A DNA stretch of 64,000 nucleotides from Chryseobacterium sp. G0186 (GTDB taxonomy: Bacteria; Bacteroidota; Bacteroidia; Flavobacteriales; Weeksellaceae), in assembly GCF_003815675.1 (NCBI RefSeq), contig NZ_CP033918.1, forward strand, positions 1,984,001-2,048,000, given 5' to 3'. The position numbers and the translations under genes are program-made. Positions 15,529 through 24,827 of this stretch are shown here, in pieces. The notes beneath the pieces are model-generated. The model saw only the letters and a list, made by a program, of their open reading frames with translations. It made no database searches and was not told the origin of the DNA. Position 1 is the first letter of the stretch. Each line of letters opens with the position of its first letter.

Positions 15529-18500
15529 TTAGTTTTTATAGTGGTAGTTGAATTCTTTTAGGATGTTATTATTTGCATCCACTACAGATTGCAGTCTGTT
15601 CATTGAATCATATTTGTAGTATTCCCTGATTCCTGATGGTGGCGTGATGCTTCTTACGCCTATCAGAGGATCATAGGTGTAGGTGGTGATCTGATAGCCT
15701 GGCAGACTTTCCCTGAATGTCTTAAATGTATCCAGTAAGCTCGTTTCATCATTACCCGGGCCAGCCTGGCCATCAGCATCAGTGGCATTGACGATGGTGC
15801 TGATCAATGAGGCAGGAATATTTTCCAGTTTGGCATTCTCAATCTTGGCAATGGGCTTGGTTTTGCCATATCCCCAAATGATCACCGTTGATAAGCCTCC
15901 CTTGGTGGTATACTGTTGCAGATTGCCACTGGAATCATAAAGATCATAGGAAACCTCCGTGGAGAGGGAACTGCTTTCATGGTTATAGGAAAGCTCGGAT
16001 ACAGGAAGTACCAGATTACTGGTCTGGGCATTCTTGGTGTAAACTGTACCGGCCTTGGAAGTCACCTTTCCGTTTTCCTTAACTTCAGTCTGAAGCGGAA
16101 TACCTACCATATTGGCAGCAATCATATCGGTATTGTTCTGCTCATGGGCATACTGGTAGCTTGTCTCCTGAATGGTCTTATCCGGAAAGGTGGTGACACT
16201 TTTGGTAAGGTTGTTGTGCATGGAGGAGGTATAATCAAGCTCCTCCTTGGTAATTAATCCACCATTTTCAAGGTATTTGGTTGAGGTCTTGCTAAGCAGC
16301 TTATAAGGTGATGCCTCCAGGGAATAAAGACCCCAGTCAAAATTATTATATATTGTATTACTAGTGTTGACTATATTAACAACTTCACTATAGGATAATC
16401 CCTTTAATATTGTAATACAGTTGCTCGCCGGATTATCGGAGATACATTTATCAGGATACGTATAAACATAGGTTTCCTGTCCAATTTTATTGAATACTCC
16501 GTTTTTGAATTCAAAAATCTCTTCCTTATTAAGCTGTCCATAAGTATGGCTCTTATCATCAGGCGGAGGAAAAGGTATTTTATTGAAATTAGGATTGGCA
16601 ATAGGCTTGTTAAAATACTGAACTGTTTTTCCATTGGGTACACCTGAAGCATTCTTTTCCATCTTTTCCACTCTTCTGTAGACCAGATTTTGTCCTTTTA
16701 GTTTAGACAAAGGATTGGATCCTTGGGAATAGATGACCCCAAAGCTATTCGTGGCACCTACAAATGGAAGTGTAAGTATAGTCCCCGATGTTGTTCCATC
16801 TTCATTGACATAGGCAAACTCTTGCGTGTAGCTATTAACATTGTCATTTGTGATGATTTTTTTCACCCGCTGTCCTCCTACCAAAATAGGAGGCGGTATT
16901 GGACCTGTCTCAGGTATTTTCTCCTCCCATTGCATTCCCGCAGAAAAGAAATAAGGTACCTCAAGATTATCGGGATCTTCTGTATGTCCATTGCTCTTTG
17001 CAGTAAGCACATGATTTCCAATCGTTAAGGAATTCGCATTGAAAGTCCCCGAACCAGGATTAAGCCAATTGCCATCCAGTGTCACAATATAGTTACAGGT
17101 TGATGAATAGGGACCATTTGGGCAATTGCTGATCTTAACCTGAGCTTTAAAAGAGTTATCCACTATGGGAGCATCCACCGTAAATGGGATTTCATATTTT
17201 CCGTTTCCTTTATAATTCATTGGCATTCTATTGAGTCGTACTGACTTGGAAACGGAATTCATGGCTGACGGAATCATTAAATCGTAGTTAACAGGGCGAT
17301 TAGATACATTACTTTCATATTCATATTCTGAAAAACCTCCTGTTGGGTAAGTTACTTTTGTTAATAGCCCGATGGATGCATACTGTGGCTCTACTGTAAG
17401 TTTTTTCTTTTCAGTTCCGGAAAACATGTAATCCCCATTATTTCCTTCATTATAATACCCCCATATATCCTGTGAAGCAGAAAACCTGTTGGGCAGGATC
17501 TCTGAATTATAATCAAATGAATAATAGTTTTCGTAACTTCCGTTTTGAATATTCAACCTTTTCACTCCTCTTAATCGCAATCTTTTATTTTTATAAATAT
17601 TGGTAGCATTTGAGACGATGGAGACATAGGAGGGCAATGACTGCGTTTCATCATAGTAGTCATAAAAGAGCTGAAACTGCTTGACAAGCTTTCCATAGTT
17701 GTCATACACCTTGATGAACTTCAATAGATCAGCCTTACCACTATTGCTTACCAGATCCTCTCTTTCAGCACTGTATTCAAATGCCACTTTTTCAAAGGGT
17801 GTAATAATTTCCTTTATAACCTTAAAGTCTTCTTTACTTCTTATAAGAGACAGCGCGTCATTTGTTTCATCTCCTCTTGAAATATATACACTGGAAGAGT
17901 TTTGATACCCAAGAGTAGCTGTCTGGTCTTTACTGGTTATTCCTGTCAGATACCATGAATCATTAATATTGGGGGAGCTATTGGCTTGCTGTGTTGACGG
18001 TGATGGAGACTTAATAACTTTAGTTGAAGAGACAGATTTGCTTGAATACTGCTGATCAAAATTAAATTCTGTACCATCATTGAGGGTAACATTCCATTTA
18101 TTGGCTCCCTTAATAATTTTTGTATCATCCTTTTGCTGGGGAATATAGCTATTGTTATTATAGTTGTAGAAAAATGGAATTGTATTCCCAAAATAATTAA
18201 TGTTGTAATTGTCGGTTTCCAGATCATCTCCTGTATAGGGCTGGGTAACGTATTGATGATTGTATAGAATAGCATTTCTTCCATCTATCGTGGTGGTATT
18301 GATGTATTGCTGAATAATATTGCTGGAGTTTCCATCTATCTTATCTTTTACCTCCTGAGTCAATACACCGCTATTATTAATAGACCACCCCAACCCCACA
18401 GAGGTAGCCATCTGCCCTACCTTGATCCCGGAAGCATCATATTGCAGCTTGATAGGCAACTCAAGATCTCCTACACGAATGGAATGAAGCAACACTCCTA

Positions 18501-18669
18501 TACTGGGAGTTCCGGTAGACAGGTTCACCGATTGCTTGTCAAATAGTCCAAGAGCATTGGCGTCCAGGTTGGGAGCTATAACCTTGGGAACCATTTTGAG
18601 AGCATCCTGTTGTGCATGTACGGTTCCCATCATAAGCAATATACCTATGGGAATAATTATTCTCTTCAT
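15529..18669 (-). CDS. Secreted SpvB/YD-repeat-like shell protein
   Basis: 1046 residues. The signal peptide (MKRIIIPIGILLMMGTVHAQ) is nearly the same as that of the next gene. The N-terminal region has VGDLELPIKLQYDASGIKVG and VGLGWSINNSGVLTQEV, the hallmark of SpvB/TcB-like and related Bacteroidetes Rhs proteins (GLGWSL..GG). The C-terminal part has YD-type repeats (YTYDPLIGVRSITPPSGIRE, YYKYDSMNRLQSVVDANNN) and then stops without a core or CT. It sits between a T9SS cargo gene (14 bp) and the CT-bearing Rhs gene (5 bp), so all three are one operon. It may supply half of a two-part cocoon; that is inference. Confidence 0.8.
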   Translation of the reverse strand: MKRIIIPIGILLMMGTVHAQQDALKMVPKVIAPNLDANALGLFDKQSVNLSTGTPSIGVLLHSIRVGDLELPIKLQYDASGIKVGQMATSVGLGWSINNSGVLTQEVKDKIDGNSSNIIQQYINTTTIDGRNAILYNHQYVTQPYTGDDLETDNYNINYFGNTIPFFYNYNNNSYIPQQKDDTKIIKGANKWNVTLNDGTEFNFDQQYSSKSVSSTKVIKSPSPSTQQANSSPNINDSWYLTGITSKDQTATLGYQNSSSVYISRGDETNDALSLIRSKEDFKVIKEIITPFEKVAFEYSAEREDLVSNSGKADLLKFIKVYDNYGKLVKQFQLFYDYYDETQSLPSYVSIVSNATNIYKNKRLRLRGVKRLNIQNGSYENYYSFDYNSEILPNRFSASQDIWGYYNEGNNGDYMFSGTEKKKLTVEPQYASIGLLTKVTYPTGGFSEYEYESNVSNRPVNYDLMIPSAMNSVSKSVRLNRMPMNYKGNGKYEIPFTVDAPIVDNSFKAQVKISNCPNGPYSSTCNYIVTLDGNWLNPGSGTFNANSLTIGNHVLTAKSNGHTEDPDNLEVPYFFSAGMQWEEKIPETGPIPPPILVGGQRVKKIITNDNVNSYTQEFAYVNEDGTTSGTILTLPFVGATNSFGVIYSQGSNPLSKLKGQNLVYRRVEKMEKNASGVPNGKTVQYFNKPIANPNFNKIPFPPPDDKSHTYGQLNKEEIFEFKNGVFNKIGQETYVYTYPDKCISDNPASNCITILKGLSYSEVVNIVNTSNTIYNNFDWGLYSLEASPYKLLSKTSTKYLENGGLITKEELDYTSSMHNNLTKSVTTFPDKTIQETSYQYAHEQNNTDMIAANMVGIPLQTEVKENGKVTSKAGTVYTKNAQTSNLVLPVSELSYNHESSSLSTEVSYDLYDSSGNLQQYTTKGGLSTVIIWGYGKTKPIAKIENAKLENIPASLISTIVNATDADGQAGPGNDETSLLDTFKTFRESLPGYQITTYTYDPLIGVRSITPPSGIREYYKYDSMNRLQSVVDANNNILKEFNYHYKN

Positions 18670-18683
18670 TATTATCAGTTTTT

Positions 18684-20282
18684 TTATTTCTTAATCAGCT
18701 TTGCATTCGCTGTTTTATTGTTATCAGTTTTTATGGTCACCAGATACGCTCCCTGTATCAAAGCTTGAGTATTGATCTTCGTTACCCTATTCTTGGTTTT
18801 CAGGTTCTGGAGCTGTCTTCCGCTCATGTCATACAACAGGATATCAGCATCCTTGAAGTCAAAGCCGATTTCTACATAGGCATAGTCAGATACGGGGTTT
18901 GGATAGATCTTGATGTCGTATTTCTCAATCAGGTCGTTAACCTGCCTGTCTCCCAGTTTTACAATCTTCCAGTTCTCCTTGCCCAATTCTTCGGCACTGG
19001 TTCCTGCCAGAATAATGGAACCATCACGATTCAGTTTCAGGTCTGAAAGTCTTTCCTCCCGTTTTCTGGATTCTCCCTTTACATGTTTTCGCCACTGCTC
19101 ATTTCCATTTCCATCCAGATACAGCATCCAGAATGTCTCATCATCCTTTTCCATTCTTCCCTCAGCCTGGGTATAGCCCCCCAGCAAGATTCCCTTGGTT
19201 ACATCCTGGCTCTGAATAACATTCATGCCCATTAATAGATCCCTGTTTCCAAAGGTGTAGGATTTTTGCCATTGCTCATCGCCACGCTCGTTCAAGGAAA
19301 CCAGCCAAAGGTCTGTTCCCTCTTCAACGCCAACGGTCTTGTTTCCTGATCTTTCGGATCTGGATTCTCCCCCAATGATGTAGCCTTTTGAGGTCAGCGC
19401 TAAGGTTCTGATGTGGTCATCTCCCTTGCCGCCAAGGTTCTTTTCCCACTCTACTTTTCCGTTTTTGTCGAGCTTGATGATCCAGTAGTCGCCCTCCCCG
19501 AAGTTGTCGCTTTGTTTGTGTACAACTGTCAGTTGTCGGGTGTCGGATGTATTTTTATTGTCCTGGATAGGGTTTGATTGAGTGGGTATGGCTGAGCTTC
19601 GGGAATAGACTCCCAGTAAGGCACCTCCATCCTTGGTAGGAATCATCTTTTCAACTTCATCAAGGCCTCTTCCGCCCAGAATCAGTTGGGATAGTTCTTT
19701 TCCGTTCTTGTCGAGTCTGGTAATCCAGACATCTTTGGAACCATAGCCCTTGGGGGAGTTTTGTACGTTTCCGGCCACGATGAATCCGAGATCTGTGGTT
19801 TGGATAACGGCTCTGGCTTCTTCATCGGATGCTGACCCTAAAGTTTTCTGCCATAATTCATCCCCAAATTCATTGATTCGGATCAGCCATACGTCTGAAC
19901 CTCCCCTGGAATCGTCTTTTTTATCCAGTCCTTTGCCTGAATAGGAGGTTCCTGCCAGCAAAAATCCGCCATCTTGTGTGGTGACGGTGGCTGAAAGGTA
20001 ATCATGGTTTTGTCCTGAAAAGTATTTCTCCCAGGCTTGTTCTCCCTGCTGATCAAGTTTTATGACGTGAAAATCGTAACCGTTGTTCTGCTTGTTGCCT
20101 TGCTGTAATTTATCGGCCTGAATGGAGCTTCCCGTGATAAGGTATTGCTGATCGATGGTGGTGGTTACCTGGCTTAGAAAGTCCTGGGTGGAGGATTTGA
20201 TATCCTTTTGCCACAATACTTCCTGGGCAGACAGCCCCAACACAGTGCATAGGGTACATGCACCGAAATAAAGTTTTTTCAT
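18684..20282 (-). CDS. T9SS-exported beta-propeller-like repeat protein
   Basis: 532 residues. An N-terminal signal peptide (KLYFGACTLCTVLGLSAQ) is followed by about seven repeats of the form GG.LLAGTS....DVWLIRIN..G.ELWQKTLGG...DE (roughly residues 45-430), likely blades of a propeller. A Por-type C-terminal sorting domain comes last (about 455-532; KIYPNPVSDYAYVEIGF ... GAYLVTIKTDNNKTANAKLIKK). Family knowledge: such tails route proteins through T9SS to the cell surface. It is the first gene of the Rhs operon, so a surface adhesin or docking role for the Rhs complex is possible but unproven. Confidence 0.85.
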   Translation of the reverse strand: MKKLYFGACTLCTVLGLSAQEVLWQKDIKSSTQDFLSQVTTTIDQQYLITGSSIQADKLQQGNKQNNGYDFHVIKLDQQGEQAWEKYFSGQNHDYLSATVTTQDGGFLLAGTSYSGKGLDKKDDSRGGSDVWLIRINEFGDELWQKTLGSASDEEARAVIQTTDLGFIVAGNVQNSPKGYGSKDVWITRLDKNGKELSQLILGGRGLDEVEKMIPTKDGGALLGVYSRSSAIPTQSNPIQDNKNTSDTRQLTVVHKQSDNFGEGDYWIIKLDKNGKVEWEKNLGGKGDDHIRTLALTSKGYIIGGESRSERSGNKTVGVEEGTDLWLVSLNERGDEQWQKSYTFGNRDLLMGMNVIQSQDVTKGILLGGYTQAEGRMEKDDETFWMLYLDGNGNEQWRKHVKGESRKREERLSDLKLNRDGSIILAGTSAEELGKENWKIVKLGDRQVNDLIEKYDIKIYPNPVSDYAYVEIGFDFKDADILLYDMSGRQLQNLKTKNRVTKINTQALIQGAYLVTIKTDNNKTANAKLIKK

Positions 20283-20692
20283 TCTCAGTTTTTAAGGTAT
20301 TATTGGTCTATTAAATTTTGTCCGAATTTAACACTTTTTAACAAGCAAATCTAATGAATGGAATTTAATTTTAAAATTCATTAATAAAAGTATTTTCTTA
20401 TTATATCTCAACTTTTTCTTCGCTATACAAAGCTACAACTGCATAGCGACAGAGTGTGACGTATTATATTATATTGCCCAAATATTCACAAATAATTTCG
20501 GGCTTATATTCTTTAGTTTTTAAGTTTTGGCTAAAGCCGGATGAATAAGGTTAATCTGTTTTTGAGCAGGCTAAAGCCCGCTCCTATTGATAAAACAATT
20601 TAGGTTTCCATCTCTCTGATATCAAATGATCTGATTTTCCTTAGTCTTTGGCCCAGTATTTTCAATATATCATGCGTATAAAATCATAAAAC
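20283..20692. other. Divergent intergenic region with promoter-like and repeat sequence
   Basis: 410 bp without a gene, between the Rhs operon (minus) and 20693 (plus). It has a CGCTAT...ATAGCG pair at 20421-20448 and a TAGCTTTG -7-like octamer on the minus strand at 20428-20435, though with no good -33 box. The REP-like repeat at 20522-20592 is also here. It must hold the promoter of the Rhs operon. Confidence 0.5.
20522..20592. repeat. REP-like dispersed repeat, copy 1
   Basis: AAGTTTTGGCTAAAGCC, then a spacer of about 30 bp, then AGGCTAAAGCCCGCTCCTAT and TGATA. Each half is a small palindrome (GGCT-AA-AGCC). The same two-palindrome unit recurs at 29682-29750 and 33371-33440. Confidence 0.8.
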
Positions 20693-21592
20693 ATGAAAAA
20701 AAGGCTGATTGCATTTTCTTTATTTCCTATCCAGATCATTTACGCGCAAAATTATTCTCAATCTGTCAATACTTTTATCAGTATGAATGATTCCCGCTAT
20801 TCCTCGGAAGCTTCGCATAAAGATGAATTAGGCTTTGAAAATGTACAAGCTGTTAAGAATTTCAAATATACTCAGCAGACTTCCGCTCCTGTCATTACAG
20901 CCGATAGAATATTTGACTTTTTTACCAAGATAGAGATCACCTCATTATATCCCGGTGATAAAATCTATTATATGACCATGGATGAAAATGATAGTAACAA
21001 AAAGAAAAAATTTACAGTCTACAAAAAACCATTCACCATCAGTAAGACCACACAAGTTCAAGCCTATACGGAAAGAAAAGGTGAAAAAAGTTCAATAGCA
21101 ACAGCTCATTTCAACAGAAGACCCAATTATTGGAATATTCATGTTCTTTCAAAAGCAGCACCTCCGTATACAACCAACAGTAAATTGGCCCTAATTGATG
21201 GGATTCGAGGAGATATTGACTGGAAAAAAGGAGAATGGGAAGGATATCAGGGACAGAATTTTGAGGCTATTATTGATTTTAAATCTCCTCAACATGTTAC
21301 CACTTTATCTTCCACCTATCTGCAGGACAGTAAAGCATGGATCCTGATGCCAAAAAAAGTTGAATATTATGCCTCCATGAACGGCAAAGATTTTATTCTT
21401 CTGAAAACAATTGACAACACGGTTGATCCAAAAGATGAAAATGTACAGGTTAAGGATTTCACAGCCGAAATTCTACCAACAGAGTCCCAATACATCAAAG
21501 TAAAAGCCTATTATCCTGGAAAAATTCCGAAATGGCAGCATGGAACGGAAAAAGAAACCTACATTTTTGTTGATGAGATTTCTGCAAAATAG
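20693..21592 (+). CDS. Secreted protein resembling the C-terminal tail of GH20 hexosaminidases
   Basis: 299 residues with signal peptide (MKKRLIAFSLFPIQIIYAQ). Residues about 55-140 look like the chitobiase C-terminal/FN3-like module (SLYPGDKIYYMTMDE ... PFTISKTTQVQAYTERKGEK). Residues about 150-295 look like the discoidin-like module found at the end of Bacteroidetes beta-hexosaminidases (LIDGIRGDIDWKKGEWEGYQ, VEYYASMNGKDFILLKTI). The GH20 catalytic domain is absent, so it cannot be an active hexosaminidase of that type. It could be a carbohydrate-binding surface protein or an internally deleted GH20 gene kept open. Confidence 0.7.
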   Translation: MKKRLIAFSLFPIQIIYAQNYSQSVNTFISMNDSRYSSEASHKDELGFENVQAVKNFKYTQQTSAPVITADRIFDFFTKIEITSLYPGDKIYYMTMDENDSNKKKKFTVYKKPFTISKTTQVQAYTERKGEKSSIATAHFNRRPNYWNIHVLSKAAPPYTTNSKLALIDGIRGDIDWKKGEWEGYQGQNFEAIIDFKSPQHVTTLSSTYLQDSKAWILMPKKVEYYASMNGKDFILLKTIDNTVDPKDENVQVKDFTAEILPTESQYIKVKAYYPGKIPKWQHGTEKETYIFVDEISAK

Positions 21593-21608
21593 TTAATTAG
21601 GAATGTGA

Positions 21609-22337
21609 TTATATTGAGTTCATTTTTTCAGACCAGTTCAACTGTTCCGGAAGCAGCATATCTGAAAATTCAATGTGGATCACTCTTCTTTTCTTCCCAT
21701 TGGTTGTCCTGTTTGAACCATGTAGGGTAAGAGGTTTCATGAGCATAACACCTCCTTTTTCTACCTTACAGATTTCTTCGGTTTCTACGGTCCAATCTAT
21801 TGTTTCCGGCCTGTATATTCCTTTTGCATGGGATTTAGGAACAACTTTTAAAGCACCATTATTTTCATCTGTATCATCCAAATGAATCCTGATCGTATAG
21901 ATATTTTCTAAAATATTCAATGGAGGCTGCACTGCAAACTGATTTTGCTTCGTCGTCCAGGGGCCAAAGTTGGGTAACTCCAGTTTTTTATCAACCGAAA
22001 TGGTTAAATCCTGATGGTAAGCAACGTACCAATTGGAGGTTTCAGGTTTATCAAAATAGATGCTTTTGACAACAACATATTTTTCGCCAAAGATTTCCCT
22101 GGTAATTCTTTTAATATTGTCATTAAAAATAAGGTCTTTTATTTCCGGGATTTCCTTTAAAAACTGTCTTATTGCAAAAAGATCTTCAGATTTTCTGAAA
22201 TTTTCCCGTGAAGTATCAATAGTGTTCAAAACACTGATTATTTCTCCAACTTCCTGATCTGAAAAAACGTTATTGATAACAGAAAAGCCATATTCATGAA
22301 TATGGCTTTTATAAGGTTCTAAGTTTTTTAAACTCAT
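21609..22337 (-). CDS. Phytanoyl-CoA dioxygenase (PhyH) family protein
   Basis: 242 residues, a non-heme Fe(II)/2-oxoglutarate oxygenase fold. The facial triad is visible as His and Asp in YHQDLTISV and a distal His in LHGSNRTTNGKKRRVIHIEF, where the following Arg would bind 2-oxoglutarate. No signal peptide, so cytoplasmic. It lies 6 bp downstream of the symporter gene at 22344 and is probably co-transcribed with it. The substrate is not identifiable. Confidence 0.85.
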   Translation of the reverse strand: MSLKNLEPYKSHIHEYGFSVINNVFSDQEVGEIISVLNTIDTSRENFRKSEDLFAIRQFLKEIPEIKDLIFNDNIKRITREIFGEKYVVVKSIYFDKPETSNWYVAYHQDLTISVDKKLELPNFGPWTTKQNQFAVQPPLNILENIYTIRIHLDDTDENNGALKVVPKSHAKGIYRPETIDWTVETEEICKVEKGGVMLMKPLTLHGSNRTTNGKKRRVIHIEFSDMLLPEQLNWSEKMNSI

Positions 22338-22343
22338 TATGAT

Positions 22344-23594
22344 TTAGATTTCGTCTAAAGGTTCTGTTAATTGCCCCTCCCATTTCGAAACAGCTGAAGT
22401 CGCCAGTGTATTTCCTAGCACGTTGGTCATACTTCTTCCCATATCGCAGAAGTGGTCAATTGGTAAGATTAAAGCAATTCCCTCCGGTGGAATTCCGAAC
22501 ATGGAACATGTTGCCACAATAATAACCAATGAGGCTCTTGGAACCCCGGCAATCCCTTTTGAAGTAAGCATTAACACCAAAAGCATTGTGATTTGTTGCC
22601 CAATCGTCATTTCAATACCGTAGATCTGTGCAATGAAGATAGATGCAAACGTCATATACATCATACTTCCATCCAGGTTGAAAGAATATCCTAAAGGTAA
22701 AATAAAAGAGACTACTCTACTGTTACAACCGAATTTTTCAAGCTCTTCCACCAATTTCGGGAATACGGCTTCTGAACTTGTTGTAGAGAAAGCGATCAAT
22801 AACGGCTCTTTAATTCTTTTTAATAAATCAAACAGACGGTTTCCTAGGATAAAATATCCTACCAATAAAAGAACCAGCCAAAGTACACCCAGTGCAAAGA
22901 AGAAGTCTCTCAAATAGATAGCATATACCTTAAATATTTCAAAACCATTAGTAGCAACTACAGCAGCAATAGCTCCCAATACTCCAAGAGGAGCAAACCA
23001 CATGATATATCCTACCATTTTAAGAATACCGTGAGCAATAATGTCAAAAAGCTTAACAACAGGTTTAGAATATTCCTCTCCCAAATTAGCCAAGGCCACT
23101 CCAAACATAATGGCAAATACCACAATCTGTAAAACTTCATTGGTAGCGAAAGCTTCAAATAAACTTTTAGGAATCATATGCTTTACAAAGTCTTCCAGAG
23201 AAAAGCTTTTGCTGCTTTTCAAAAGATCTTCTGCAGAAGCGGCATCCTGAATAGGCAGTTTGGTAACGTGTCCCGGCTCCAGCCAGTTAACGAGTATTAA
23301 TCCTATAAAAAGGGAAATCAAAGAAGCGGAAATAAACCAAAGCATTGCCTTTGTTCCTACTCTTCCAATCATTTTGATATCACTCATTTTAGCAATCCCC
23401 ACTACCAGGGTCGTAAAAACCAAAGGTGCAATAATCATCTGTACCAGTCTGATAAAAACAGTTCCCAATAATTTTATATTCTTGGAAAAAGGTACTGCAC
23501 TTTCGGGATACTGTATGTGTACCATTCCTCCAATTCCTACTCCCAGGATAAGCGCAATGATAATTGCTATAAAAAGTTTATTCTGTCCTTTCAT
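22344..23594 (-). CDS. Dicarboxylate/amino acid:cation symporter (DAACS/SLC1 family)
   Basis: 416 residues, the usual length for GltP/DctA/GltT. Eight-helix architecture with the conserved re-entrant loop AFSTTSSEAVFPKLVEELEKFG, the SFNLDGSMMYMTFASIFIAQ stretch and GIAGVPRASLVIIVATCSMFGI, followed by LPIDHFCDMGRSMTNVLGNTL. The last motif holds the substrate-binding Asp and Asn residues. It should import glutamate, aspartate or C4-dicarboxylates with Na+ or H+ in the inner membrane. A TATATTTG -7 box lies 20 bp upstream. Confidence 0.92.
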   Translation of the reverse strand: MKGQNKLFIAIIIALILGVGIGGMVHIQYPESAVPFSKNIKLLGTVFIRLVQMIIAPLVFTTLVVGIAKMSDIKMIGRVGTKAMLWFISASLISLFIGLILVNWLEPGHVTKLPIQDAASAEDLLKSSKSFSLEDFVKHMIPKSLFEAFATNEVLQIVVFAIMFGVALANLGEEYSKPVVKLFDIIAHGILKMVGYIMWFAPLGVLGAIAAVVATNGFEIFKVYAIYLRDFFFALGVLWLVLLLVGYFILGNRLFDLLKRIKEPLLIAFSTTSSEAVFPKLVEELEKFGCNSRVVSFILPLGYSFNLDGSMMYMTFASIFIAQIYGIEMTIGQQITMLLVLMLTSKGIAGVPRASLVIIVATCSMFGIPPEGIALILPIDHFCDMGRSMTNVLGNTLATSAVSKWEGQLTEPLDEI

Positions 23595-23613
23595 ATATAT
23601 AGTTCAATTTGCG

Positions 23614-23621
23614 CAAATATA
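23614..23621 (-). promoter_or_regulatory. -7 element of the symporter promoter
   Basis: On the minus strand this reads TATATTTG, a perfect TAnnTTTG. No clear TTG box is seen at the expected -33 distance. Confidence 0.45.
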
Positions 23622-23757
23622 ATGGTTTTTGAATTGACAGGATATTTTATTCTCATCACCTTTAGTCCCCATTAAGTTTTTGAAACATAAAAATTAAATC
23701 GCTGGTTCAGAAAATATTGTAAAAAAATTAAGAAACATTTATTGAATTTTTATTCTT

Positions 23758-23784
23758 TTGGTACAAATTTTATTATTACATTTG
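23758..23784 (+). promoter_or_regulatory. Bacteroidetes-type promoter of the BON lipoprotein gene
   Basis: TTG at 23758-23760 and TACATTTG at 23777-23784, 16 nt apart and 30 nt before the ATG at 23815. The -7 box is a perfect match; the spacing is slightly short. Confidence 0.55.
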
Positions 23785-23814
23785 ATTGTATAACAACATT
23801 AATAAATATACAAT

Positions 23815-24303
23815 ATGAAAAAAACTATCGCAATGGCTGCATTAGCTGTAGCTGTATCTTTCGGGGCAGTTTCTTGTAAAAAGAAAGTTTCTGATGCCGA
23901 TCTTCAGACTCAAGCTACAACTGTAGTAACTTCTAATCCCAATGCTTCTGTGGAAGTAAAAGAAGGTGTGGCTCACTTAAGTGGAACTTTTGCTGATCAA
24001 CAATCTAAAGATGCAATGATTGCACAATTAAAAGCAATCAGCGGGGTAAAGGATGTAATGGATATGTCTAAAGTTGAAGCAGCTCCTGCTGTGGCTCCGG
24101 TAGAAACTAAATCCGCTGTAGATCCTGTTATCCAGAAAAAAGTTCAAGATGCTGTAAAAGATTTCCCTACAGTAAAAGTAGAAGTTATCAATGACGAACT
24201 TACACTTACAGGAAATGTTTCTCAGGAACAAGCTAAGAAAATTAAGCAATCTGTAGATGCATTAAAAGTAGGTAAAGTAAAATATAACTACACTGTAAAA
24301 TAA
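23815..24303 (+). CDS. BON-domain lipoprotein
   Basis: 162 residues. A lipoprotein signal (MAALAVAVSFGAVSCKKK) gives a lipidated Cys21. Two BON-like modules follow, about residues 28-85 (ATTVVTSNPNASVEVKEGVA..LSGTFADQQSKDAMI) and 100-160 (KVQDAVKDFPTVKVEVINDE..LTGNVSQEQAKKI). BON domains are thought to bind membranes or stabilise envelope proteins. It is followed after 10 bp by an SH3 protein gene with a related BON-like N-terminus, so the two likely form an envelope-stress operon. Confidence 0.88.
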   Translation: MKKTIAMAALAVAVSFGAVSCKKKVSDADLQTQATTVVTSNPNASVEVKEGVAHLSGTFADQQSKDAMIAQLKAISGVKDVMDMSKVEAAPAVAPVETKSAVDPVIQKKVQDAVKDFPTVKVEVINDELTLTGNVSQEQAKKIKQSVDALKVGKVKYNYTVK

Positions 24304-24313
24304 TTAAATTAAG

Positions 24314-24733
24314 ATGAGTACATTACAAGATAAATATTCAAGCGTAGTTGCAGCAGCTCAGTCTGCTGGAATTTCAAATCTTCAGGTTCAGGAGCAAGAC
24401 GGAATTTTATATGTTTCCGGAGGAGCTTCCAATTCTGCAGCAAAAGATGCTGTTTGGAATGCTTTAGGAGCAATTGATTCTACTTATTCTGCTTCAGATA
24501 TTAATATTGATGTACAGGTTGCAGGTCTTGCTTCCGGTGCTTCTTTAACGGTAGCTACAGAAGATTCTAACCTAAACATCAGACAGGAGCCTTCTACGGA
24601 AGCTGCTGTTGTAGGTAAAGCGGCAAAAGGTTCTTCAGTGACTCTAATTGAACAAACTTCTGATGACTGGTGGAAAGTAAAAACTGCCGACGGTCAGGAA
24701 GGATATGCCTATTCAAGATATTTGAAGGCATAA
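24314..24733 (+). CDS. SH3-domain protein with BON-like N-terminus
   Basis: 139 residues without a signal peptide. Residues 1-70 form a BON-like module (KYSSVVAAAQSAGISNLQVQ, GGASNSAAKDAVWNALGAID). Residues about 75-139 form a bacterial SH3b domain (NLNIRQEPSTEAAVVGKAAK, DDWWKVKTADGQEGYAYSRY). It follows the BON lipoprotein by 10 bp and ends before a strong terminator. SH3b domains often bind peptidoglycan, yet no export signal is visible here, so its location is unclear. Confidence 0.82.
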   Translation: MSTLQDKYSSVVAAAQSAGISNLQVQEQDGILYVSGGASNSAAKDAVWNALGAIDSTYSASDINIDVQVAGLASGASLTVATEDSNLNIRQEPSTEAAVVGKAAKGSSVTLIEQTSDDWWKVKTADGQEGYAYSRYLKA

Positions 24734-24774
24734 TTTTAATAAGACAATAATTTTTGAAATATTTTTCAAAAGAG

Positions 24775-24801
24775 CATCCCCAGATGGGGATGTTTTTTTT
24801 T
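24775..24801 (+). terminator. Rho-independent terminator after the BON/SH3 pair
   Basis: CATCCCC-AGAT-GGGGATG followed by nine T. Confidence 0.92.
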
Positions 24802-24827
24802 ATTTTTACCGCGTTGAAAAGAACTCA

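Noticed and set aside
13600..15532. Several plus-strand open frames of 70-96 codons inside the Rhs gene
   Set aside because: They lie opposite the conserved Rhs reading frame, lack start signals and show no family resemblance.
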